DNA from: Adiantum capillus-veneris
Taxonomy: Eukaryota; Streptophyta; Polypodiopsida; Polypodiales; Pteridaceae
Reading direction: 5' to 3'
DNA length: 64,000 nt
NCBI GenBank assembly: GCA_014529385.2
Contig: CM043956.1
Span: 64,300,620 to 64,364,619 of the forward strand
The notes beneath the pieces are model-generated. The model was not told the origin of the DNA. It made no database searches and saw nothing but the letters and a program-made list of their open reading frames with translations. Position numbers and translations under genes: made by a program. How positions within the stretch are numbered: the stretch's first letter is position 1; each line of letters opens with the position of its first letter. Of the stretch, positions 21,361-31,536 are shown in pieces.

Positions 21361-24300
21361 ATTATGATAGGCCTAGAGACGCATACAAAATGATGCTAGA
21401 GAGTAGCTCTTATGCTAGAGATACCTATCCATTGTATGTGCCTCAACCCATGAGGAATCATTATTCCATGGATGCGAATACCTTGATGTTCATAGCCAAT
21501 GAAGAGTATGGTTCAAAGACCATTCTTACCAAGCAAGAACAACCATGGGCTGCACCACCAACTATGCAACAAATAGGACTAAGCAAGCCTTCTACACATA
21601 CAAGACCAAGGGTTGATACAACTTCCGGTGCCAAGGGTGGTGATTCAAGCAAGTAAGTAAGAAAGTTAAATTTACAATTTACAATTTTGAACCTTTTAAT
21701 TCTTGCAAAATTTTCTACAAAGCCACTTTGGCAAGCAAAAGTTGCTTCAATCAAGAAGGGTTTGGAAGTTGGATAAAGTTTGATAGCCAAGTTTCTTGAG
21801 CTATCGACTGTCAACATTGGGCAATCTAAGGTACTTTTATGTTCTTCAATAAGATGTACAATTCAACAAGGTCGACTATATGTGAATGATCAACAAGGTT
21901 GATTTTATTTTGCCATGACCTAGGTATGTTGGCAGGAGCATCCGTTAGCTATGAGCATAGATAGAAACTTCATCATGTTTTACAATGTCCTTATGTGAAG
22001 CACGGCTTCCATTTTACTCATATTTCATAGAAGCTTCCAAAGTTTGGAATATGCTATCAGCATATAAACTTAGGGGGCATGTGTTAGTATGAAACAAGAC
22101 AAAAGGGCATGCATGGTACATATGACAACTCTCAATTTGCTAACATACATGGCTATGAGCTAGATTCAAGCACAAGGACAAAAAAATCACACTAAAATTC
22201 ACTCTTAAGCGAACATTTCCTTCTAAATTTTAGGACAACTAGCCACAGAGGGGTGGCAAGGCTATACAATTTCAAGTTCTTTTTTTTTTCTATGTTTTCA
22301 CCGTTAATTTGGAAATGATTTCTTGTTGTTTCAAGTAAAGTGTGGAGAAAGACTTAATGAGAAGCAAATATTTTACCCCATGCCAAGCTGCTACCCATTG
22401 ACTTTGGATCAAGGGCACTAGCACACATGTTTGGGGAATTGGCAATATAGGGATATAAGCTCACATTTTACATATGGAAATGGTGAATTGTGATGTATCC
22501 ATGCTAGTACAGATTGTGCAAGGCCTTTACGGTATCGGCTCAAATTGTTGAGGCCGTCATTGTAGCCAAGGGCTTATCGCTTTATTTTTCAGATTGGCAT
22601 GCATGGTGTGCAAGTCAAGGACAACGTAGCTTGTTTTCAATGGTTTTTCTTTATTCTTCTTCTATTGATGTTATTTTAGGGGTTACCCATAGTTGTAATC
22701 TTCTACTCAATAACAATTGAGGTTGGTATATTTGCTTATGTTTGTTGTATATGATTGCAAGGGAAAGCACTTTATATAATTGGTTACATGTACAAGGTGC
22801 ATGCACTACAGATGATGCTTTCCATTGGCAGAAGGTAGGCATGGACTCACTATCAAGCAACTAATTTATGTGGGATGACATGAATCTGCTAAGAGAGCCT
22901 CAAGGCAAGTAATCTTTTGCTTTAACAAACCAAATAATATCTAAGATGAAAACTTTTTTATTGGCGTTTGGGAATCTTCCTCTTCTTTTCATGGGGAGAT
23001 ATGATTGTTTCAATATTCGATGGTGAATAAGATTCCAACTTGAGAGGATCTACTATTTCGTTATAGCATTGATTGTGTTTATAGAGTGGTATTCTCAGGG
23101 GTACGACCTAGCTAATGAAAAAATCACTGGGTCATTGATTGACCTCTTCACAATTGTACAATCAAGGAAAGAAGTTCTCAATCTTCCAAGAAGTAGTAGA
23201 TAAGTTCAGCTTACCAAGTTGCTTACAATCACTATTGGACAAGGTAGACTGTGCTAGTCATAGTTAGCTTGTAGTTTAAGCAATTTCTTTGTAGAATGTA
23301 ACCAAGGGGTTTGGATTGCCAAGGAAATATTCATGGTCATTAGCTAAATAGTGGTTTATTCTCACAAAATTTTAATCTAGTGTTTCACAAGTCAAAGAAT
23401 ATATTAGGCCTTTTGAGGCTAGACTTTTGAAATGTGCCTTTCAGGTTTAAAAAGTGCACTTCACCTATAGATAAGTGTAAGATATTTTCCACCTCCTAGT
23501 AAGCATATGATTTGGCTTCGTTTTGTTTGATTGAGTTTTTCAAGTGGATTGCATATGTTGGAATGCTTTCATCCCTTTCATGCTTCAAATACATGACAAG
23601 GTCATGTAGGAGCAAAGAATTTTGTGAAAGTAGTATACTAGGTATATTTTTGCACCCTACAATTATAGGCCTACATGGTAGGGCTTTGTTTGGCACATGT
23701 TGTTAGTCACAAGGTGTGCAACATGGTCTAGGAACTCATGGAGCTAGTGTGGAGCAAGGTTCATGAGGGTCCCTCTCACTTATCTTGCTGTGTGTTTTCA
23801 GTTATCTCCAGACACAAATACATATCATACTTGACGGATATAATAATTCTTGACATCATTATTTGAGACATATTCCACATGTGGAGAATATGAGACTTTG
23901 GGACTGACATTGACACCAATTTTCTAATTATGTGTCGTGATAGAGTTCCTAGTAGGTGTTGTTCAAATCCATTTCTTAGGCCATTGTTAGTGCATTGTCT
24001 AAGGAGCAATTTTAGTGGCTAGAAATTGTCGGATATCGAGTAAGACTTGTTCAGGCTACAAGTACTGTTAAACAATATCACGAGGAATTCACCATGGAAA
24101 ACTTACCGCACCACATAAGTGCAAGGAAGGGGGGTTTTCTAACAAGTTACATAAGCGTATAAGTTAGGGATAGGTCTTTAATAATTTATCTCCCATGCTT
24201 AAAAATAGGGGAGGGGGGTATCATTTTTTTTTTGGAAGGGAGGGGGGGGAGTGAGAAAAGGGGAGAAGTTGCATAAAACATGACCCGGGTCGATTACTTG

Positions 24301-24984
24301 TAATGATTGGTCACCGGTATACACTAGAACTTGGATGAATTTTGGGGAAGTTTTTAATCAGGTCACACATCAAATTTTGCATCAATCCGGTCATAGATAA
24401 GGGCTGGTTTGGAGCAGGTCAAGGGTTGATTACACCAGCTTTAGATGGGTCAGAATTGGACAAGTAGCCAAAGTCCAGGTTGATCGGGCACATAGTTTGA
24501 AAGTCAAACTAAGACACATTGAGGGTACATCTAGTTATCAACAAAAGTGGTTTCTTAGTACATTGCGAAGCACTATCCTACACACTCTTTGACTAGTTTT
24601 ACTCACTTTGATAATGTGAGACCTAAATTTTATATGTAAAATAAGGGTATGGTAGTTTTCTTCATTGATTTTTGTATAAGCGTAGAAAGGGGGATCATAT
24701 TCCCTAATACGAGTCGTGTATAGGGATTTTATCAAAGTTGTCGTCTCGCAGGTGGCGTCCCATTTTGTATATAGAGTGAATCCCCCGGGAACAATATTAA
24801 TGGACGGTTGTTTATACATATAGCAAGACTATGCTCTGTTAATGAAAATGTTTCATTCGCTGGTACCTAAATGTGATTAATTTTCACATTTATTATGATA
24901 AAATTGTTTTAGGAAGGCTTTCAAGTGATCGCAGTGGAAAGTATTTAGCTTCTTTTTGTAGAGCTATTGTAATCACTTCCATCA
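21361..24984. other. No gene seen; unassigned repeat-like DNA
   Basis: No coding sequence I can support. An 88-codon plus-strand frame (21390-21656; YARDTYPLYVPQPMRN, Pro/Thr-rich end) is unlike families I know and could be chance. A possible LTR lies at 22082-22715. G-rich patches occur near 24205-24260. The right end meets the outer LTR of the nested cluster. Confidence 0.4.
22082..22715 (+). repeat. Possible isolated LTR
   Basis: Starts TGTTAGTATG right after a purine-rich AGGGGGCAT and ends CTCAATAACA, giving TG...CA ends and a length of about 634 bases. The end region (TTTATTCTTCTTCT..., CTCAATAACA) has the look of a copia LTR R/U5. No second copy, target duplication or primer site is visible, so this is tentative. 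Confidence 0.25.
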
Positions 24985-25480
24985 AGAAATCAAACAAAAA
25001 TACAGATAGAACAATAACCCAAACACTCAGCAACACTTTATCGCTTGAAAACACTTGAATAAAAGAGAGGAGATGACACGACGCAACAAAGTTTTGCGCC
25101 AAGACGTATTGGTCCCAAAGATTGGCACCCCTTTCAATACTTCTTTATTATTGACTTGCAAAGGTACAACTTGTTGGGTCCAAATTCTAGCTTTGCATCA
25201 AGATGCTCAAAAGAATGGCCCTAGGGTCACTTATAAAGAGTATAAGGGTTTCTAAAAGCAGAGCCCCAAAAGCATAAGTTCTAAAAGACTCTTCTCCCAA
25301 AAGCATTCAATTTTCAAAAGCATTTGTACTCAAAAGCTAACGCTAGGAATTGCCAAAATCTACCAGCGTGAATATAAAAAATGTGTACTATTATGCCATG
25401 TCATCATATCAACATAAAATGCAAAACTTTGTACAGGTCTACCATGTCAGCAATGGCTGCCACATTATCATCTTGTTACA
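24985..25480 (-). repeat. Element D 3' LTR
   Basis: Aligned with 40839-41364: shared blocks include CTAACGCTAGGAATTGCCAA against CTAATGCTAGGAATTGCCAA and GCAGAGCCCCAAAA. It ends CTTGTTACA next to the purine tract. The left edge has AG where the other copy has TG. Confidence 0.7.
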
Positions 25481-25497
25481 TACCCCTCTCTTAAAGA
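25481..25497 (-). other. Element D polypurine tract
   Basis: Plus strand TACCCCTCTCTTAAAG, so AAGAGAGGGG on the element's strand, directly before the LTR start TGTAACAAG. Confidence 0.55.
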
Positions 25498-26392
25498 AGA
25501 GTAATCATTTTTCATTACACCTATAAAATAGGTATAGGACATAAACTTTCTTCAATAGACAATGACCCTAAGCTCTCATGTATTAGAATCCACAAGAATG
25601 TACATTCACTGAACATGCATTTCACAAATCACACACTTATTTCACACTGTGTTTTAATTTTTCAGTCTAGCCATCTCATCCATCCAAAAGTCTTGATGCA
25701 CTTAGATCTTGTGTAGTCATCTCATCCCTTGGGAACTTTGATGCGCTCACCACTGTATCCGATCATCTCATTCGTACGGAAATCTTGATGCACTAGAATC
25801 TTATTTCATGATTCATCATTTCTCATGCATCATCATCATTCATTCAAACTTCAAAACCAAATCAATAATTCTTATCTTGAATTAAAACCTTATCTGATTC
25901 ATTCTAAGCACTCCTTGCTCCCAATTTTCGTTCATGTGCACATTCCTTGCCATGTCATCCTCGATTTCACCTGCAAAACAGGCAAAATTTCAAGGAGATG
26001 GCTCATCCTTCAAAAGATTGGATGTCTAGAACCATGCTCCCATATGCTTCCAAATACATATTCCTCGCTGCACACAAATAACAAGAGCTTCTAAAAACAT
26101 TAATTTCACAAATGCTAATTGTTTTTGCAAAAACCCTAATTTTTGCTAAAAACCCTAATTTTCCAAAGTTTTCAGAATCAAAATTCATTTGCGTCAATGT
26201 GTGGAGCTTGTCGATAGAATCAACTTTTCCTCATGTTGCATATCCAAATTCTCAACCGTTGAAGAGATTTTTAAAGGTCTCTGCAACACAAAAAGCATCA
26301 AAAAGCATGTTTTTAGAGCCTTTTAGGGCAAAAAGGAACTCCTTTCTCTCCTTCTACTCGTTCTCTTGGGTTCTTTATGGCTTATGCCATTT
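25498..26392 (-). other. Element D interior, no coding seen
   Basis: About 0.9 kb of AT-rich sequence with CTAATTTTTGCTAAAAACCC-like direct repeats near 26110-26160. I find no gag, protease, RT or integrase motif on either strand, which supports a non-autonomous element. The remaining 0.2 kb of interior is at 40643-40823. Confidence 0.5.
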
Positions 26393-26397
26393 AAGAT
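26393..26397. other. Target duplication AAGAT, left copy
   Basis: Five bases directly before the left copia LTR; the same five follow the right LTR at 40638-40642. Confidence 0.85.
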
Positions 26398-26624
26398 TGT
26401 TCAAATTAGGGTTGCAAGAAAACACACACAGCTTGGAGAAGATGAAGGAAGCTCAAGGCACAGAACTGAGAGTGTATTACTTAGTGTGTAATGGAAAGAT
26501 AGATAGCCCTAGAGTGATGGGCGTATATACAATGCACGGGGGAAAAAACCTCCTAAAGAGGGAAAAAATGCCCCGGCGCTCCTAGTGTGTTCACACACAT
26601 CACTACCACATGTATATGGTAACA
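26398..26624 (-). repeat. Element C 3' LTR
   Basis: TGTTCAAATTAGGG ... TATGGTAACA, 227 bases, matching 40413-40637 and the degenerate copy 12538-12764. Confidence 0.9.
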
Positions 26625-26626
26625 AA

Positions 26627-26636
26627 TCCCCCCCTG
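26627..26636 (-). other. Element C polypurine tract
   Basis: Plus strand ATCCCCCCCTGG, read as CCAGGGGGGGAT on the element's strand, two bases from the LTR: the expected position and composition of a copia polypurine tract. Confidence 0.7.
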
Positions 26637-26689
26637 GAGTGATGGCGGTGAACGAGAGCTGGCACATGAGTAAAGGGAAGTGCCATGCC

Positions 26690-27477
26690 CTGAGGACATG
26701 ATCAGTCCACAAAGGGAGTAAGCCCAAAGTATTCCAGAAAGCGTCAAACTTCTCACAAGACAATGCCTTTGTGAAAAGATCTGCAAGGTTGTCTTGTGTT
26801 GGCACATAAGCCAAGTTGATCTTTCCTGCTGAGAGCCTCTCCTTGACATAGTGGTAATGCACCTCAATGTGATTTGTGCAAGCATGGAAAATTTGGTTCC
26901 TCACAACTGCCAATGTGCTCTGATTGTCATTGTAGATAGTGTTGGTAGTGTCTTGTCCAACACCCAAATCAGCCATAAGGTGTCTGAGCCATACACACTC
27001 AACCGTAGTTGTGATGACTGCCCTATGCTCAGCCTCACCACTCGAAGTGGCCATAGTAGGTTGCTTCTTGCTCAACCATGATATACATAAACTGCCAAGC
27101 ATGAAACAAAAACCACTTGTGGACACTAGTGTGTCAAAACAACCAGCCCAATCTGAGTCCAAAAAAGCATGTAAGTCTGGCGGCAATGATCCCCCCTTGG
27201 GATAAAACAAGCCAATATGTAAAGTGCCACTAAGGTAGCAAAAAACCCTCTTGACAGCCTGCCATAGCTTAGACCTTGGGCTATGCATAAATTTGCTGAC
27301 CTGTGAGATTGCAAATTGAATATCCGACCTCGTGTTGCATACATAAATGAGGCATCCAGCAACAGTTTGGTAAAGAGTGACATCAGCAGGATCACCAGTG
27401 TCATGAGGACTCAATTTCAAACTTGTTTCCATGGGAGTGGCAATAGGTTTGCAATCCTCAAGTCCAAACTTACATAG
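26690..27477 (-). pseudogene. Element C RT end and RNase H
   Basis: The minus-strand frame is open from the element B junction: KFGLEDCKPIATPMETSLKL, then LYQTVAGCLIYVCNTRSDIQ, then RNase H with DSDWAGC (first Asp), SSGEAEHRA (Glu), DNQSTLAV (Asp) and HIEVHYHYVKE (His/Asp region), ending near LADLFTKALS and LGLLPL. These are the standard landmarks of copia pol. The frame has no stop inside and runs on through the LTR to 26509. Its first 15 codons belong to element B's LTR, so the open frame is a fusion made by the insertion. The catalytic RT half is missing. Confidence 0.85.
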
Positions 27478-27736
27478 TGAAGCGGTCCGGGGTGGGCAAC
27501 AAGAAGAGCAACCTCTAGACACCCTTCAAGGCTCCCGTGCTGCTCAATGGGGCTGGGGCACAACACAACACAAACCAAAACAACAAACCCCCATCCAAAT
27601 CCCAACTACACAAGGGGCACCACCTAGTTTAAGAGCGAACTAGGACGCAAAAGAGGAGAATCGTTAGAGCAACCCACAAAGAAGCAAGGAATTTACACTA
27701 ACCCTAACACCAATGGAACACTCTCACACACTAAAA

Positions 27737-27792
<56 letters not shown>

Positions 27793-30047
27793 AGGGAGAG
27801 AGATGGTGCTCGGGCTGCTTTGAAGTGTATCGTTAATGATCAAGCAAACATAAATATATATATGTAAGAAAGAGAGAGAAGGGGGAAGGGGGTGCTTGTT
27901 GCACTAATGCCTTCTTACAAATCTGTCATGACCAATCAAAGTGAGATTAGTATTTGTTCAATATAGCTTGAGTAAATTACACCACAACACATCACAAGAA
28001 AAAAGCCACCCCAATCACTATCTTAAGGCCAGGGGAGTCCTGTCCACCCTATCGCCCTCTTACAGCATGTGGGATTTATGGCTAAATTGATAACAATACC
28101 CGGAGACAAGCTATCAAGAACTTAAATAAAACACCAAGACACTTACACATCATTATTGTCCATGACTTCACGTTGGAAGGGAGACAAGGTATCCATGCTT
28201 AGTCCAAATTCACCCTCCTTGATTCAGCAAATGTTGGGCTTACACTAGTAAGAGAAATGATAGATTTCCTACTCTCAATTGAATGATCACTCTCTCTTAC
28301 AATGGCATAGAGTTCCCTTGCTAATCACCCCTAATACAACACATACATATGCGTAATGCCAATGAGATTCCACTCAAGAGCTCCTTCTCAAGAGGTTGAG
28401 CTTGGCTTCTCAAGCTATAGCATAGTGCTCTTTCTTCTCCCCCCTTTCTGTGCTAGCTACACCCTCCTTTTATAGCAATTTTGAAGGCTAGGGTTACTCC
28501 TCTAACCATGGTTGGGTTAGATTTTCAGCAATTTATCTAATTTCTTTTTCTTGGAATTATCAAGAAGTTGGTGGGGAAAGAGAGAGGAGAGAAATGGAGG
28601 TGATAGGACTTTTCATAGTGGGTTAGTGTTAGTAGAGTTAGTATTAATTTACAAATGGAATTGGATATTTACAATGGGAGTATCCATGTAGGATACAAAT
28701 AAGGAAGAAAAACTCTTAAGAGGTAAGAAAAGGTGGATTTCTTACAAGGTTGATGCTCCAAGTGTCTTGAGTAGGGCCAATTTTGACGCTTGTTGATGGT
28801 CCACTAGCTTTGACAGTACATTTTTTCTCCACTCTTGACCTTCCTTGAGAGACAAGGTAATTGAAGCTGAGTAATCAACCACCATGATGCTGTCTTTTAA
28901 GAGAAGAGGCTGAATTTTGTGGTTTTTTTGATAGATATGGGTAATTTGGAGGAGGAAAAATGAGACTAGGTGGTCAATTTTGGAATGGAATTGTGTGTGG
29001 GAGGTATGAGTTCACCATGGTTTCTCTTATTCGTCAAGGTTGAGGAGAAGGTGAGTAGGGTGCAGAGAGGAGTGGTGAGAGAGGTGGGGATGATGAGTGG
29101 AGAAGTGTGTGTGAAAGAGGAAAATGATAAAGTGGAAGAGAGAGTGTGGCTGCATAGCATGGGAAAACTGGGGTCCACTAATAAAATCATAGCTCACAGC
29201 TCGTAGCTCAAAAAAATATGAAAAAATTTGAGGCAAAAGTTCAGCCCACGAGCTACAACTTTTGTTTGTATCACCTTTTCAAATTCAGAGAGCAAGTGAA
29301 CTTTAAAAATTCAGCAAAACCGACCGTTTTTTTCCACTGCACAAGGTCCTTGTGGGGTCCTTCTTTGGATGATTCTTTTGAATACCTCCAAGAGTGAGCC
29401 CTCCATAGTGCATGTCTGCATGCCACCTACCCTTGACCTTATTTGGTAGGTCTATAATTGAAGATATTGTTGAGATCATGATATAAGTGAATAGTACAAC
29501 TAAGAAAATCAAATATTGAGGGGTCTAAAAAATATGTACATGTCAAATATAAATAATATAAGTGGAAAAAATATAAAGGGGTCAAAAAAAATCTCTCTCA
29601 TTATGAGGCTACCATAAAAAGATAAATATTTTTGGTGTTCTAATTTTTTAGAAAAAAAACAAAATAGATGTAGGAAGGGAAAAATCACAATAGTGAAAAA
29701 ATATACACATAAATAAAACTAGTTTTTTTGGATTTTTGTTGGGGTGGAGTTACACCAAATATAAGAGAAGCTTACATGAAAATATTTCTATATGGAATAA
29801 AGAGTATGAAAAATGGTAAGAAAAATTGTGGTAATGGTGAGGCAATGTACAGAGCATAAATAACGCACACCTAGGTAGAAATATTTAAATAAATACCAAA
29901 ATAATTATGAAAAAATCTTTTATTTAGGCCCTATATACAAAGAAATATTTACATACGCATGGGCCATAATATACTTATATTTTTATATTTTTTATTTTTT
30001 TAGCTCAACTAGCCCAATGACTAGCTAATTGAGGGTTTTTTATTTCA
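27478..30047 (-). repeat. Element B 3' LTR
   Basis: 2570 bases, with a (GA)n tract (27740-27803), a GGGGCACCACCTAGTTTAAG block and AT-rich ends. It matches 36205-38756 throughout. Short frames inside occur identically in both LTRs and have no recognisable product. Confidence 0.92.
27740..27803. repeat. (GA)n in element B 3' LTR
   Basis: GA run ending GGGAGGGAGGGAGAGAGA. The other LTR has a shorter run (36467-36511), so this tract changed length after insertion. Confidence 0.9.
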
Positions 30048-30216
30048 GTAAGGAGATATGGGAAAAGTCCCCTAACTCACACGCACCTATATACAGTGAA
30101 AGGGTGAGGGTAACCACAGTGTTTGAGTGATTTGATAGGGGGGGATAACTCACTATGGCAATCACAGAGAGCCGAAAAATGGCTATCATTAGCCCTCCCC
30201 CAGGATGATGGTATAT

Positions 30217-31536
30217 TCATGTACCATCATAAAGAATCTTTTCCAAAGAGAGTGCTTCAGAGTCCTTGACAAGATCTTCATTGTTTGGCCCCTTGGAATT
30301 TTGGTTTGTGTTACACTCATGCTTCATGGAACAATACCTACATGGGATAGTTGCCTTTTGCTCTGGTAGATCCTTTGGTAGAAGGCGACTCAAGTAAGGC
30401 TTCAAGCGATAGCCGTTTACCTTCCTGGAGTGCTCTTTCCCATTCAAGTCCATAAGTTGATAGTAACTTGAATTGAAAGCCTTATTGACTATGTATGGCC
30501 CCTGCCATCTTGTTTCAAATTTGGCATCAAAACGATTATCGAGTCGATTGTCATACCTTAGCACAAGATCTCCTTCATTGATGCCTTTGTCCTTCAGTTT
30601 CTTGTCAAGCTTCTCCTTTGTCTGTGTGGCTTTCCTCTTATAGCACTCGTATGCTGCTTCTCTTTTCCACTCAAGCTCAACTAAGGTAAGAAGTCGATCC
30701 ATCCATGCTTCTTGATCATCTTGTGCTGATTTGCCATGAAGTCGCATTGTTGGAATGTTTAGCTCAATTGGCTATAAAGCCTCTTGACCATAGACCAAGT
30801 GAAATGGTGTGAACTCCGTGGCTTCCCTATATGTGGTTCGATACGCCCACAAGGCACCATCCAAGAAGTCATCCCACAACTTTGTCTTGTTTTTCACCAT
30901 CTTTCTAATGATGCCTGCAATGACACCATTAGCTTTTTCTACCAAACCATTTGATTGGGGATAATAGGGTGTACTGTGACGATGTAGAATGTGAAGTTCT
31001 TCACAGACTTCTGTGAGCAATCCCTTTCTAAACCCTGGACCATTATCAGAAACAATCTCCAAAGGTGTGCCAAATCTACAACAAATGTGAGTGTAGACGA
31101 ATTTGCTCACTGTCCTCTCATTTACCTTTGCCACACTTTGTGCTTCCACCCACCTAGTCATATAGTCTACAGCCACTAGAATGTAGAGTTTACCATTTTT
31201 TGTCCTAGGCAGAGGACCCATAGCATCAATGCCCCACTTTTCAAAGGGTCCATTTGCAAGCACAATTTGCCTTGGACCATAAATCAATCTTCTATTCCCA
31301 TTTACCTGACAATTGTGACAACTTTTACACCAATGTTGGACATCCACATGCAGACTTGGCCAAACATACCCCGCAAGCAAAATCTTCTTCACAGTTAATT
31401 CTTGGGAAAAATGACCACCACATGCCTCTTCATGCAAACCTTTTAGAATGGTTGGAATTTTCGCGATAGTTGGTACTCTTCTGCACACTTTATCCTTCCC
31501 TCTTTGATAGAGGGAGCCTTCTAGGAAGAGATACAT
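30217..31536 (-). pseudogene. Element B integrase, one frameshift and one stop
   Basis: HHCC zinc region: HEEACGGHFS and CKSCHNCQ (about 31435-31310). Catalytic core: GIDAMGPL (first Asp, about 31230), IVSDNGPGF (second Asp, about 31045) and YYPQSNGLVEKANG (Glu, about 30950). C-terminal part: RWQGPYIVNKAF and KVNGYRLKPYLSRL (about 30500-30390). No chromodomain is seen, unlike elements E and F. The frame overlaps the end of the RT-RNase H frame by 16 bases in another phase (near 31530), read as a frameshift in a once-continuous pol. A TAG at about 30770 splits off the last 176 codons. The protein would join cDNA to target DNA. Confidence 0.88.

Noticed and set aside
28966-29512. Small frames repeated at 28966-29512 and 37675-38221
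   Set aside because: Identical because they lie in the two LTRs of element B; no recognisable product.
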